Source: Novosphingobium sp. HII-3 (lineage in GTDB: Bacteria; Pseudomonadota; Alphaproteobacteria; Sphingomonadales; Sphingomonadaceae). From it: DNA of 64,000 nt. Positions 51,418-60,154 of this stretch are shown in pieces. Under the pieces are notes generated by a model that was not told the DNA's origin, made no database searches, and was given only the letters and a program-made list of their open reading frames with translations. Position 1 is the stretch's first letter. Each line of letters starts with the position of its first letter. The translations under genes were made by a program, and so were the position numbers. The stretch is taken from the NCBI RefSeq assembly GCF_002916655.1, contig NZ_PPSM01000014.1, forward strand, positions 310,001 to 374,000, given 5' to 3'.

Positions 51418-52699
51418 ACCGCTACGCATATTCGACACGCGCCTGCACGCTGACCCCTCACGAGTGGTCATCCGCCCGTTCCACCTGGGCTGGCAGGCAA
51501 AGAACGCCCGTGACGGTCGCGCCATGCGGCTGGTCCTGGACGTGGCGGCGCTCAGTGAGGAGCGTGCGCGGCTCGAGTATGCGCGTGTCCTTGCCGACTT
51601 CAAGGAGAGACACTGGCAGACGGAGTGCATCTTTGCCGAACGCTTCAAGGAAGTGGCGGCAAATCTCGCGCTCGATCCGGCAGACTACTCGGAGACGAAG
51701 CAGCGGCTGATCGGTTCGTACTTCTGCCACGAATACACGTTCGCGGCGGCGGCACTGATGAATCCCTCGATCGTCCCTTCGCCGGACCAGTCCGGTCTGC
51801 AGGACGATTGCGTGCGCTTCATCATGTCGCTGCGGGCAGTGGGCGAGGGGCACATCAGTTCCATCGCTTTTCGCGAAGGTATCGCGGAGTGCGACGGCGA
51901 TTTCCGCCTCTGGCCCCAAGCCGCCTTCGCGACGTCGGTCGAGTTGGACGAGGAGGAACTGGTCGACGCCGATTGCTGCGTATCGGTGCATCGCCATGCG
52001 GACTCCAGTCTATCGAACACCGTCATCTTCCCCATTACCGAGCAGCAGCGCGGCGGACTGGAAGACCTGCGGCTGGTGCGCTTCGACCATGGCGGGGGCG
52101 ATTACGAGTGGGTCGGCACGTACACCGCCTATTCCGGCAGTTCGATCCGTTCCGAACTCCTGCGCACGCGGGATTTCCGCCGCTTCGATCTGGAGCCGAT
52201 CCTCGGCAAGGCGGGACGCAACAAGGGCATGGCCCTGTTTCCGGAGAAGATCGACGGGCGCTACACCATGGTCGGGCGGCAGGACGGCAAGAACCTGTTC
52301 CTCCTGCGTTCGGACCAGCTCAACGTCTGGGATGACGACGGCATCCTGCTGATGGAGCCGAAATTTCCCTGGGAGTTCATCCAGATCGGCAACTGCGGCA
52401 GCCCGATCCTGATCGACGAGGGCTGGCTCCTGTTCACGCACGGCGTGGGGGCGATGCGCAAGTATTCGCTAGGATGCGCCCTGCTGGACCGGGACGACCC
52501 GAGCAAGGTCCTGGCCCGCACCACCGAACCTGTGCTCACGGCTGAGAATGCCGACAGGTCCGGCTATGTGCCCAACGTGATCTATACGTGCGGCGCGCTG
52601 AAGGTGGGTGAGCGGCTGCTGATCCCCTATGGCATTTCCGATAGCACCGTGGGCTTTGCAACCTGCGAGATCGACGGCCTGCTGGGCCTGATGGAGTGA
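51389..52699 (+). CDS. GH130-family glycosidase/phosphorylase
   Basis: GH130 enzymes cleave beta-mannosides, mostly by phosphorolysis, giving mannose 1-phosphate. The 436-residue product has the five-bladed propeller pattern: YEWVGTYTAYSG, NKGMALFPEKIDGRYTMVGRQDG, and GNCGSPILIDEGWLLFTHGVGAMRKYSLGCALLD (about 365-398), where a catalytic Asp and phosphate-binding Arg and His are expected. TTG 51389, with AAGGAGG five bases upstream, is the start; it lies 29 bases inside the glycosyltransferase gene, so translation is coupled. Hydrolysis and phosphorolysis cannot be told apart safely. Confidence 0.87.
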   Translation: MNRPENAWSEPLRIFDTRLHADPSRVVIRPFHLGWQAKNARDGRAMRLVLDVAALSEERARLEYARVLADFKERHWQTECIFAERFKEVAANLALDPADYSETKQRLIGSYFCHEYTFAAAALMNPSIVPSPDQSGLQDDCVRFIMSLRAVGEGHISSIAFREGIAECDGDFRLWPQAAFATSVELDEEELVDADCCVSVHRHADSSLSNTVIFPITEQQRGGLEDLRLVRFDHGGGDYEWVGTYTAYSGSSIRSELLRTRDFRRFDLEPILGKAGRNKGMALFPEKIDGRYTMVGRQDGKNLFLLRSDQLNVWDDDGILLMEPKFPWEFIQIGNCGSPILIDEGWLLFTHGVGAMRKYSLGCALLDRDDPSKVLARTTEPVLTAENADRSGYVPNVIYTCGALKVGERLLIPYGISDSTVGFATCEIDGLLGLME

Positions 52700-52704
52700 T
52701 CCCG

Positions 52705-53757
52705 ATGCTGGAGCGGCTTGGCCTGGACCTGCCCCTGATACAGGCCCCGATGGCAGGCACGAGCACGCCGCTTCTGGCGGCCGAAGTCTCCAACGCGGGA
52801 GCGCTCGGTTCAATCGCCCTGGGGGCAGGCAACGCGGCCGATGCCCGTGTAGCCATCGACGAACTGCGGGCCCGTACCACGCGGCCCTTCAACCTCAACC
52901 TCTTCGTCCATCAGGCTCCGGTGGCGGATCCGGAACGGGAGGCGGGCTGGCTGGACTGGCTGCGCTCCCTCTTCGTGGAATTCGGGGTCGAGCCGCCCGC
53001 CGCCCTGCAGTCGCCGTACGCGAGTCTGGCCGAAGATGCCGAACTGCTGGCTCTCGTCGTCGAGGCGGCGCCCGCCGTGGCCAGCTTCCATTTCGGCCTG
53101 CCGGACGCGGAGGCTGTGTCCGCCCTGCACGAACGCGGCGTGCTCCTCCTCGCCACCGCCACCAACCTTGCCGAGGCACGGGCGATCGAGGCGGCGGGGC
53201 TGGACGGAATCATCGCGCAGGGTATCGAGGCGGGCGGCCACCGTGGCATGTTCGATCCCGCGGCAACAGACCCGCAGCTTGGCACCGTGGCGCTGACGCG
53301 GCTGCTTGTCCGTGAAACCGGGCTTCCCGTCATCGCGGCGGGCGGGATCATGGACGGTGCGGGCATCGCGGCGGCACTGGACCTGGGCGCGGCTGCCGCA
53401 CAACTCGGCACCGCCTTCGTCGCCTGTCCGGAATCGGCTGCCGACGAATCGTACCGCGCGGCCCTGATGGGGCCGGGCGCTTACGAGACGACACTGACGC
53501 AGCTTGTCTCCGGCCGACCCGCCCGGGCGCTGGCAAACCGCTTCACCGCGCTTTCCGCGCGGGTGGGGGAGCGGCGGCCACCGGACTATCCCATCGCCTA
53601 CGATGCGGGCAAGGCGCTCAACGCCGCCGCCAAGGCGAAAGGCGAGCATGGTTTCGGCGCGCACTGGGCCGGACAGGGTGCGCCGCTGGCCCGCGCCATG
53701 CCCGCCGCCCAGCTTGTGGCGACCCTCAGCGCCGAACTGCACGCCGCCCGCCGCTGA
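52705..53757 (+). CDS. Nitronate monooxygenase (2-nitropropane dioxygenase family)
   Basis: These FMN enzymes oxidise nitronates such as propionate-3-nitronate, a plant and fungal toxin. The 350-residue TIM-barrel protein has LIQAPMAGTSTPLLAAEVSNAG at its start, NLNLFVHQAP, the catalytic-His region FHFGLP, QGIEAGGHRG with FMN-binding Gly/His, and VIAAGGIMDG and LGAAAAQLGTAFV for phosphate binding. ATG 52705 follows a TGGAG site; a GTG at 52696 is possible. It follows the GH130 gene by 5 bases, probably in one transcript, though no metabolic link is evident. Confidence 0.92.
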   Translation: MLERLGLDLPLIQAPMAGTSTPLLAAEVSNAGALGSIALGAGNAADARVAIDELRARTTRPFNLNLFVHQAPVADPEREAGWLDWLRSLFVEFGVEPPAALQSPYASLAEDAELLALVVEAAPAVASFHFGLPDAEAVSALHERGVLLLATATNLAEARAIEAAGLDGIIAQGIEAGGHRGMFDPAATDPQLGTVALTRLLVRETGLPVIAAGGIMDGAGIAAALDLGAAAAQLGTAFVACPESAADESYRAALMGPGAYETTLTQLVSGRPARALANRFTALSARVGERRPPDYPIAYDAGKALNAAAKAKGEHGFGAHWAGQGAPLARAMPAAQLVATLSAELHAARR

Positions 53758-53796
53758 CGGGCCAAAGCTCCCGCCGCGACAGGCTGCGCCGCCAAC

Positions 53797-56604
53797 TCAG
53801 CCGTGAGCGCCGAACTCGTTCGCCAGCGCCGTGGTGATCCGCAGGGACAGCGCATAGGACCGCGCTATGGGATCGATGAAGTCCTTGTGGATCTGTGCGT
53901 ACCCCGTCGCGCTTGAATCCGGGTAGTCGCTCGGCGCGTCCACCGCGAAATCGTTGATCGATGGGAAATGCACCGGAAAGGCGCGGCGCAGTTGCGCCAG
54001 CCCGTCCTCCACCCGCAGGGTGAAGAACATCTCCAGCACGTCCTCCCGGCTGATGTCGTTGGCGCGGCTGAACTGTGGCACCATGACCGCGCGCAGGAAC
54101 ATGTGCTGGAACAGCGCAATCCGCAGCGCCTGCAACACGCCGAGCGACCGGCGCGTGTGCTCCCGGTCCTTCAGGGGTGCTTCGTCCGGGATGAGTTCGA
54201 GCAGCCGGTGCAGCTTCAAGGCATCGACGCGAAGCCTTGAGGCGAGGCGGCGGTAGACCCCGGTCCGGTCGTCCTTGGTGAGGTATTCGGCCAGCTTGAG
54301 GCAGGCGTCGGCGATGGTCTCCTCCCCACCGCGATAGGGGCGGCTGGCCCAGTATGCCGAATTGAACAGCTCGCCATAGGCCGAGACAGTCTTGATCGAG
54401 GCGAGGGCGTTGGCGGCGCGGGCAAGGCGCACGATCTGCCGCCCGCGCGCGCTTTCCCGCAGCAGCGCCGCGATTTCCTCGCGGTTGCCGTCCGCCGCCG
54501 TGCCGATGCCGGCAATGACGTTCACGGGGTAGCCAAGCTGCTGGAGGATGGCGTTGTGCGGAATGGCGCGGATCTGCCTCAGGCTCATCGTGCGGTCGGA
54601 CGCGAGATCCGACTGGCGCCGCGATTTGCGGCTGCCGGTGTCGTTGAGCAGGCCCAGCCCGAACGCGGTTATTGCGCGGCTGTAAGTCGCGCTTTCAAGA
54701 TGCTGGTGCTGGACCGCGCGGATGGCGCGGTAGAAATCGAGGCTGAGATCGGTGCGGCGGTAGAACAGGTCCGTGGGTGCATCGACATCCGCTTCCCACA
54801 GCGGGCGTTCGGCCATGCGGGTGAGCGTTGCCAGCGCAAGTTCGTCCGAGCCGAACCAAAGGTAGCCGTCGCCACCCTGGAAGCTGACTTCCGGCTCCAG
54901 CCGGATGCCTGCGCGCAGGAAGCGCCGGCGAGCCCATGGCGACATCTGCCAGTGGAACCGGTCGTCGATGCTGGAGGGATGGCAGCCGCGCCCCATCGAT
55001 TCGCCGCCGGTGTTGAAGATCAGCGCGGCCACGTCCGACAGGCCGTTGGCGGCCATGGCTTCGGAGAGGCGGCCCTGCAGACGCTCGATCGCGAGCGCGG
55101 CGGGCACCTGGCCGACGAACCGGCCGGCGTCGGAAAAGCCGGTCTGGATCGAGACGCGGCCTCGCTTGCGCGCATAGTCACGATAGGCCGGCTCAGCCAG
55201 CACGGCGTCGAGGAAGCGGCCGCCGTGTTCCAGCGCGCTTTCCGTTTCGAACAGCGGCGACACATCGACCTTGTCGTCGATCCCGAACATGCGGGCGAAG
55301 TAGAGCGCGGCGAGCACCGTCGTCGGTTCTTCGCATTCGGCCACGAGCATCCGTATCGGCGCATCGCCGTCGATATGGCCAAGGATCTGGGCCATCGCGA
55401 GGAACTGGCGCACGGCGGTCGAATTCTCGATCGCGAGCGCGGCGAAGTTGGAGCGGAGCGGCTTCACTTCGGCAAGCAGTTCACGCATCCGCACCAGCGC
55501 CGCTTGGCTGGCAAGGCTGAGCTTGCCGTCCGGATCGATGCGGCGGCGGATCGCGTTCTGAAGCTGGGAGGCGTTCACGCGGAAGTGAATCCAGCCCATG
55601 CCAAGACCATCAGCCCGCATCGCGGCGGCGGTGACGAGGAGGGCGCGGGCCTGCGCCTGATCGGCGTGGCGGGCCTCTTCCTCAAGCCGGGCGATGATGG
55701 GTTCGAGACTGACGATCTTGTCCGCGTGATCGGCGGTCAGGCCGTTCGCGGCGGCGGACAGCGCGTCGGGATCGGTGAGATCCTGGCTGAAGGCACTTGC
55801 CAGCTCGGCCGTGTGGGCGTGGGCACGCTCAAGCTGCTGCGCGATGTCGGGCGCGGCCTTGTCCAGCGCCATGGCATAGCCTTCGAGGCGCTGGGCCTTC
55901 TCTTCCAGCCGGTAGCGGATCGAGGTGGACCACGAGATGTCCGTGCGCCCGTCCATGTCGTAGCCGACCCAATGCGCGAACCGCACAGGCATCGGGCTGA
56001 GGCCCTTCCAGCGCTTCGGCCAGCGCGCGGCGGCCTTGTCGAACAGGCGGGCGTTCATCCGGTCACGCGCCTTCTGGCCTCGTGCGAGGGCGGCCATGGC
56101 GGCGGCGTGCTCGTAGTCGAGGGTGATCGTGTCACGCCCGGAAGAGGCCGCGCAGACCGAGGCGTCACTGAAGTCCCCGCTGGAGGCAGAGACCGCCACC
56201 GCCTCGCTCTGTGCGGCGCTCAGCAGGAAGGTGGGGTGCGCGGTAAAGACGACATGCGCCGCCGGGCGCTGCCATCGGGCAGCGAAGGCGTTGAAATCGT
56301 CGTCGTCTCCGGCCTCGTCCGCCAGTTGGTCCAGCGCCCTGTCGTTTTCCCCAAGAGGCAGGGTGCCGAGAATCCGATCAAGCCGGGCGGCCCGGGCGCG
56401 CAGCCCCTCGCACTCCATCTCGGCGACAAGCGCTTCAATGTCGTCAAGGGCCATGCTGCCGTCTTCCAGCAACCGCGACAGTTCCAGGCCAAGCTGGAAC
56501 ACCGGGTTGAACAGCGGGCTGGTCGCGGTGAGCTTGTGCAGTTCCTGCAGGCGCGCCGTCAGCTGGTCCACCGTGCGCAGCGCCGGCTGCCCCCCGGCGC
56601 CCAT
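53797..56604 (-). CDS. Divergent phosphoenolpyruvate carboxylase-like protein
   Basis: The 935-residue product has the length and overall pattern of PEP carboxylase, which makes oxaloacetate from PEP and bicarbonate. Recognisable segments are FTAHPTFLLS (His123, E. coli His138), GYDMDGRTDIS, VSPLFETESALEHGG, GFSDAGRFVGQ, FNTGGESMGRGCHP and GGDGYLWFG. Key residues differ: the canonical SDSAKDAG Lys546 is Arg495, and in FHGRGGxxGRGG the catalytic His579 and Arg581 are Asn531 and Gly533, whereas Arg587 remains (Arg539). The C-terminal NTG is absent (ends FGAHG). It starts in a TGATG overlap with eda, last in the ED operon. It may have a different or lost activity. Confidence 0.8.
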   Translation of the reverse strand: MGAGGQPALRTVDQLTARLQELHKLTATSPLFNPVFQLGLELSRLLEDGSMALDDIEALVAEMECEGLRARAARLDRILGTLPLGENDRALDQLADEAGDDDDFNAFAARWQRPAAHVVFTAHPTFLLSAAQSEAVAVSASSGDFSDASVCAASSGRDTITLDYEHAAAMAALARGQKARDRMNARLFDKAAARWPKRWKGLSPMPVRFAHWVGYDMDGRTDISWSTSIRYRLEEKAQRLEGYAMALDKAAPDIAQQLERAHAHTAELASAFSQDLTDPDALSAAANGLTADHADKIVSLEPIIARLEEEARHADQAQARALLVTAAAMRADGLGMGWIHFRVNASQLQNAIRRRIDPDGKLSLASQAALVRMRELLAEVKPLRSNFAALAIENSTAVRQFLAMAQILGHIDGDAPIRMLVAECEEPTTVLAALYFARMFGIDDKVDVSPLFETESALEHGGRFLDAVLAEPAYRDYARKRGRVSIQTGFSDAGRFVGQVPAALAIERLQGRLSEAMAANGLSDVAALIFNTGGESMGRGCHPSSIDDRFHWQMSPWARRRFLRAGIRLEPEVSFQGGDGYLWFGSDELALATLTRMAERPLWEADVDAPTDLFYRRTDLSLDFYRAIRAVQHQHLESATYSRAITAFGLGLLNDTGSRKSRRQSDLASDRTMSLRQIRAIPHNAILQQLGYPVNVIAGIGTAADGNREEIAALLRESARGRQIVRLARAANALASIKTVSAYGELFNSAYWASRPYRGGEETIADACLKLAEYLTKDDRTGVYRRLASRLRVDALKLHRLLELIPDEAPLKDREHTRRSLGVLQALRIALFQHMFLRAVMVPQFSRANDISREDVLEMFFTLRVEDGLAQLRRAFPVHFPSINDFAVDAPSDYPDSSATGYAQIHKDFIDPIARSYALSLRITTALANEFGAHG

Positions 56605-57230
56605 CAGCGCGCCAGCCCCGCAGCAGCGCGAGCGGCGGCCTCGATCTGCGCCACGTCCGGCTTGCCCTTGGGAACCATCCAGCTTCCGCCGACGCAGATT
56701 ACGGCATCGAGCGCCAGCCATTCCGGCGCGTTCTGCGGCGTGACGCCACCCGTCGGGCAGAATTTCGCGGCGGCGAGGGGAGCGGAAATGGCCTTGAGCG
56801 CCGACGGGCCTCCCGCCGCCATGGCGGGGAAGAACTTCAGCCGGTCGAACCCGCATTCGAGCGCGAACATGATGTCGCTGGCGTTAGCGGTGCCCGGCAG
56901 GAAAGGGATCTTGGACTTGTAGGCGGCTTCGGCGAGGTTCGGCGTCAGCCCGGGGGAGACGATGAACTCGGCTCCGGCGTCGACCGAGCGCTTGAGGTCG
57001 TCCGGCGTGAGAACCGTGCCGGCGCCGACGACGGCGCCCGGTACCTGCTTCATTACCCGTATGGCCTCAAGCGCGCAGTCTGTGCGCAGCGTCACTTCCA
57101 GCGCGGGCAGCCCCCCGGCGACAAGCGCTTCGGCGATCGGCCGTGCATGCTCGATGTCCTCGATCACCAGCACCGGGATGACCGGGGCGAGGCGCATGAC
57201 CTTTTCGACGGCTTCGGATTGCGTGGTCAT
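56604..57230 (-). CDS. eda: 2-dehydro-3-deoxy-phosphogluconate (KDPG) aldolase
   Basis: Eda splits KDPG to pyruvate and glyceraldehyde 3-phosphate. The 208-residue chain has the active-site Glu in [25 protein letters not shown], the PGLTPN segment and the Schiff-base Lys in [14 protein letters not shown], as well as the phosphate-binding [12 protein letters not shown]. The start overlaps the glk stop by one base (TAATG), and its stop overlaps the PEPC-like start. Confidence 0.97.
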   Translation of the reverse strand: MTTQSEAVEKVMRLAPVIPVLVIEDIEHARPIAEALVAGGLPALEVTLRTDCALEAIRVMKQVPGAVVGAGTVLTPDDLKRSVDAGAEFIVSPGLTPNLAEAAYKSKIPFLPGTANASDIMFALECGFDRLKFFPAMAAGGPSALKAISAPLAAAKFCPTGGVTPQNAPEWLALDAVICVGGSWMVPKGKPDVAQIEAAARAAAGLAR

Positions 57231-58207
57231 TACTGAAGATGCTCCCTGGCGAAGGCGGCCGCAGCGCCGAAGAGGCCCGGCTGCGGATGAGTGATGAGCT
57301 TGACGGGCATCCTGGCCATCAGGCCGGCGAAGCGACCCTTGGCGCGGAAACGCTCGGCGAAACCGGACGAGCAGATCGTCTCGCGGATGCGGTAGCCAAG
57401 CCCGCCGGCGATGACGACGCCGCTGGCGCCATGGGCGAGGGCGTAGTCGCCCGCCGCCGCGCCGAGAGCGAGGCAGAAACGGTCCACCGCCGCGGCGGCA
57501 AGGCTGTCCTCGCCCGACATGCCGGCGGTCCAGATCTCGACGTCGGTCTTCTCGTAGATTGCCTTGTGCTCCATGGCGGCGAGCGTTGCGTAGATGTCGA
57601 CGATGGCCGGGCCGGAGACCACGCGCTCCACCGATACGCGGTTGTGGCGCTTTCTCAGCCGGGCGAGGATGGCATCCTCGATGACATCGAGTGGCGCGTA
57701 GTCGATGTGCCCGCCCTCGGTCGCCTGGACGTGATAGCCGCCCCGACCGTCGCGGTAGAGATGCGCCACTCCAAGGCCCGTGCCGGGGCCAAGCACGCTC
57801 AGTGTACCGGTTGGGGGCAGCGCGCCTTCGGGGCCGGTGAGGTGGAGGAAGTCGCCCTCATCCGCCGTGGCAACGGCGTGGCCGACCGCCTCGAAGTCGT
57901 TGACGACGGTTTGACGCCTGGGGCCGAGCATCTCCTGGATCCGTGCCGGGCGCAGGATCCAGGGGTTGTTGGTGAAGCGGATCACTTCATCGCCGACCGG
58001 GCCGGCAACCGACATGGCGACCGCCTCAGGAAGGGTGCCCCCCTGCAGATCCCGGAAGGCCTGCCACGCCAGCTGGAAACTGCCATGGTCCTTGGTGTGC
58101 AGCGTCGCAGGCTCGGCCAGCGTGATCTGCCCATCGTTGGCAATGGTTGCGATGGCGAAGCGTGCGTGCGTGCCGCCGATATCGACGGTGACGATCTCAG
58201 TGCTCAC
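57230..58207 (-). CDS. glk: Glucokinase
   Basis: Glk phosphorylates glucose with ATP, feeding zwf. The 325-residue product is of the proteobacterial glucokinase type, not [18 protein letters not shown] at the start, [14 protein letters not shown] with a catalytic Asp, [17 protein letters not shown], and [16 protein letters not shown] in the middle. [14 protein letters not shown] near the end is the adenine-site loop. It is coupled to edd by a four-base overlap and to eda by a one-base overlap. Confidence 0.96.
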   Translation of the reverse strand: MSTEIVTVDIGGTHARFAIATIANDGQITLAEPATLHTKDHGSFQLAWQAFRDLQGGTLPEAVAMSVAGPVGDEVIRFTNNPWILRPARIQEMLGPRRQTVVNDFEAVGHAVATADEGDFLHLTGPEGALPPTGTLSVLGPGTGLGVAHLYRDGRGGYHVQATEGGHIDYAPLDVIEDAILARLRKRHNRVSVERVVSGPAIVDIYATLAAMEHKAIYEKTDVEIWTAGMSGEDSLAAAAVDRFCLALGAAAGDYALAHGASGVVIAGGLGYRIRETICSSGFAERFRAKGRFAGLMARMPVKLITHPQPGLFGAAAAFAREHLQ

Positions 58208-60018
58208 AGGCCGGCGACCTCCAGCATGGAGGACCCGCCGTGCTCGGCGCTGGAGGCGTTGAGGCGGAACATGGCGAAGAGCTCGCGCCCGGTGCCGAAC
58301 GCGGGAGGCGGCGGCGGTGCGGGGTCGCGCGTGGACAGGTCGGCGGTGGTGGAAAGGGTGCCGTCCTCGGCCGAGAGACGGACGATGTCGCCGTCGCGCA
58401 GGTAGGCGAGCGGGCCGTTGGCGAGCGCCTCCGGCGTTACGTGGATGGCGGCGGGGACCTTGCCGGACGCGCCCGACATGCGCCCGTCCGTGACGAGCGC
58501 GACCTTGTGGCCCCGGTCCTGCAGCACGCCCAGCGGCGGCGTCAGCTTGTGCAGTTCGGGCATCCCGTTGGCGCGCGGGCCCTGGAAGCGGACGACCACC
58601 ACGACGTCGCGATCAAGCTCGCCCGCCTTGAAAGCCTTGGCGACGCCTTCCTGATCGTTGAACACGCGGCAGGGCGCTTCTATGGTCCAGCGTTCCTTGT
58701 CGACCGCGCTGGTCTTGAAGGTGCTGCGGCCGAGATTGCCCTGAACCAGGCGCATGCCGCCGTCCGGCAGGAACGGGGCGGAAACCGGGCGTAGCATCGT
58801 GTCGTCACCGCTTACGGCCGGGGCCGGCGTCCACGCGAGTTCGCCGTCGACCAGCACGGGTTCGTCGGCGTAGGCGCTCATGCCGCCTTCTGCCACGGTC
58901 AGGATGTCGGCATGGGCCAGGCCCGCGCCAAGCAGTTCGCGCACGACCCAGGCTATGCCGCCCGCCGCGTGGAAGTGGTTCACGTCACCCGCGCCATTCG
59001 GATAGGCGCGAGTGATGAGCGGCACCACGGCAGACAGCTCGTCGAAATCCTCCCAGGTGATCTGGATACCGCCTGCCCGCGCCATCGCGGGCAGGTGGAT
59101 GGCATGATTCGTGGAGCCGCCGGTGGCAAGAAGGCCGGCGATGGCGTTCACGATCGCCTTTTCGTCCACCACCCTCGCCATCGGGCGGTAGTCCTCACCC
59201 TTGCGGGTGATCGCGGCGAGCCGCTGCGTGGCGGCGCGGGTGAGCGCGGTGCGCAGCGGCGTGTTGGGCGGGACGAAGGCGGCGTTGGGTATGTGCAGGC
59301 CCATCATCTCCATCATCATCTGGTTGGAGTTGGCAGTGCCATAGAAGGTGCAGGTTCCGGGCGAGTGATAGCTCGCGCTTTCGCTTGCCAGCAGTTCCTC
59401 GCGGCCGACCTTGCCTTCCGCGTAGAGCTGGCGGACCTTCTGCTTTTCCTTGTTGGAGATGCCGGTCGGCATCGGACCGCCCGGAACGAAGATCGCCGGT
59501 AAATGGCCGAAGCGCAGCGCACCGATGACGAGGCCGGGCACGATCTTGTCACAGATGCCGAGCAGCGCCATGCCGTCGAACATCGCGTGGCTGAGCGCGA
59601 CGGAGGTGGACAGCGCGATGACGTCGCGGCTGAACAGCGACAGTTCCATCCCGTCGAAGCCCTGCGTGACGCCGTCACACATGGCCGGGACGCCGCCAGC
59701 CACCTGTGCGGTCGCGCCGACTTCCCGGGCGAAGAGCTTCATCTGTTCAGGGTAGCGGCCGTAAGGCTGATGCGCGCTCAACATGTCGTTGTAGGCGGTG
59801 ACGATGCCGATGTTCACCGCGCGGGTGCCGGCGATCGTCGCCTTGTCCTCGCCAGCGGCGGCGAAGCCATGGGCAAGATTGGAGCAGGAAAGAAAGCTGC
59901 GATCGGAGTGCCGGTCGGTCTCGCGGGCGATCATGTCAAGATAGCGCGAGCGGCTGTCCCTGGATCGTTCGATGATGCGGTCGGTGACGCGCGCGACCAC
60001 CGGGTGGAGGTTGGTCAT
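58204..60018 (-). CDS. edd: Phosphogluconate dehydratase
   Basis: Edd removes water from 6-phosphogluconate to give KDPG, the key step of the Entner-Doudoroff pathway, with a 4Fe-4S cluster. The 604-residue chain has the cluster and substrate regions [35 protein letters not shown], and [22 protein letters not shown], with the three Cys expected, then [13 protein letters not shown] and the C-terminal [18 protein letters not shown]. The gene heads the edd-glk-eda-PEPC-like unit. An ACCGGT-centred element lies 60 bases upstream, in the 136-base gap after zwf. Confidence 0.97.
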   Translation of the reverse strand: MTNLHPVVARVTDRIIERSRDSRSRYLDMIARETDRHSDRSFLSCSNLAHGFAAAGEDKATIAGTRAVNIGIVTAYNDMLSAHQPYGRYPEQMKLFAREVGATAQVAGGVPAMCDGVTQGFDGMELSLFSRDVIALSTSVALSHAMFDGMALLGICDKIVPGLVIGALRFGHLPAIFVPGGPMPTGISNKEKQKVRQLYAEGKVGREELLASESASYHSPGTCTFYGTANSNQMMMEMMGLHIPNAAFVPPNTPLRTALTRAATQRLAAITRKGEDYRPMARVVDEKAIVNAIAGLLATGGSTNHAIHLPAMARAGGIQITWEDFDELSAVVPLITRAYPNGAGDVNHFHAAGGIAWVVRELLGAGLAHADILTVAEGGMSAYADEPVLVDGELAWTPAPAVSGDDTMLRPVSAPFLPDGGMRLVQGNLGRSTFKTSAVDKERWTIEAPCRVFNDQEGVAKAFKAGELDRDVVVVVRFQGPRANGMPELHKLTPPLGVLQDRGHKVALVTDGRMSGASGKVPAAIHVTPEALANGPLAYLRDGDIVRLSAEDGTLSTTADLSTRDPAPPPPPAFGTGRELFAMFRLNASSAEHGGSSMLEVAGL

Positions 60019-60080
60019 GGTCTGCTCCTGATCATTCGCGACATCCGGCTTTGCTCCCGTCCCGCCTCTGCAGGGGGATG

Positions 60081-60092
60081 GTAACCGGTGTC
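60081..60092. promoter_or_regulatory. ACCGGT-centred element upstream of edd
   Basis: GTAACCGGTGTC lies between zwf and edd, 63 bases before the edd start. The central ACCGGT is a palindrome with the central CG typical of LacI-family operators; the outer bases match imperfectly. A LacI-type gene exists 28 kb away in this window, but no link is shown. Confidence 0.3.
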
Positions 60093-60154
60093 AATCGCTA
60101 TATTGTGCCCTATGCGGGCTTGGCACATGCAAAACTGGACATGGGCACGAGCGG

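Noticed and set aside
54556-56922. Plus-strand open frame of 788 codons opposite the PEPC-like gene
   Set aside because: Antisense to a conserved gene, no domain, no ribosome-binding site.
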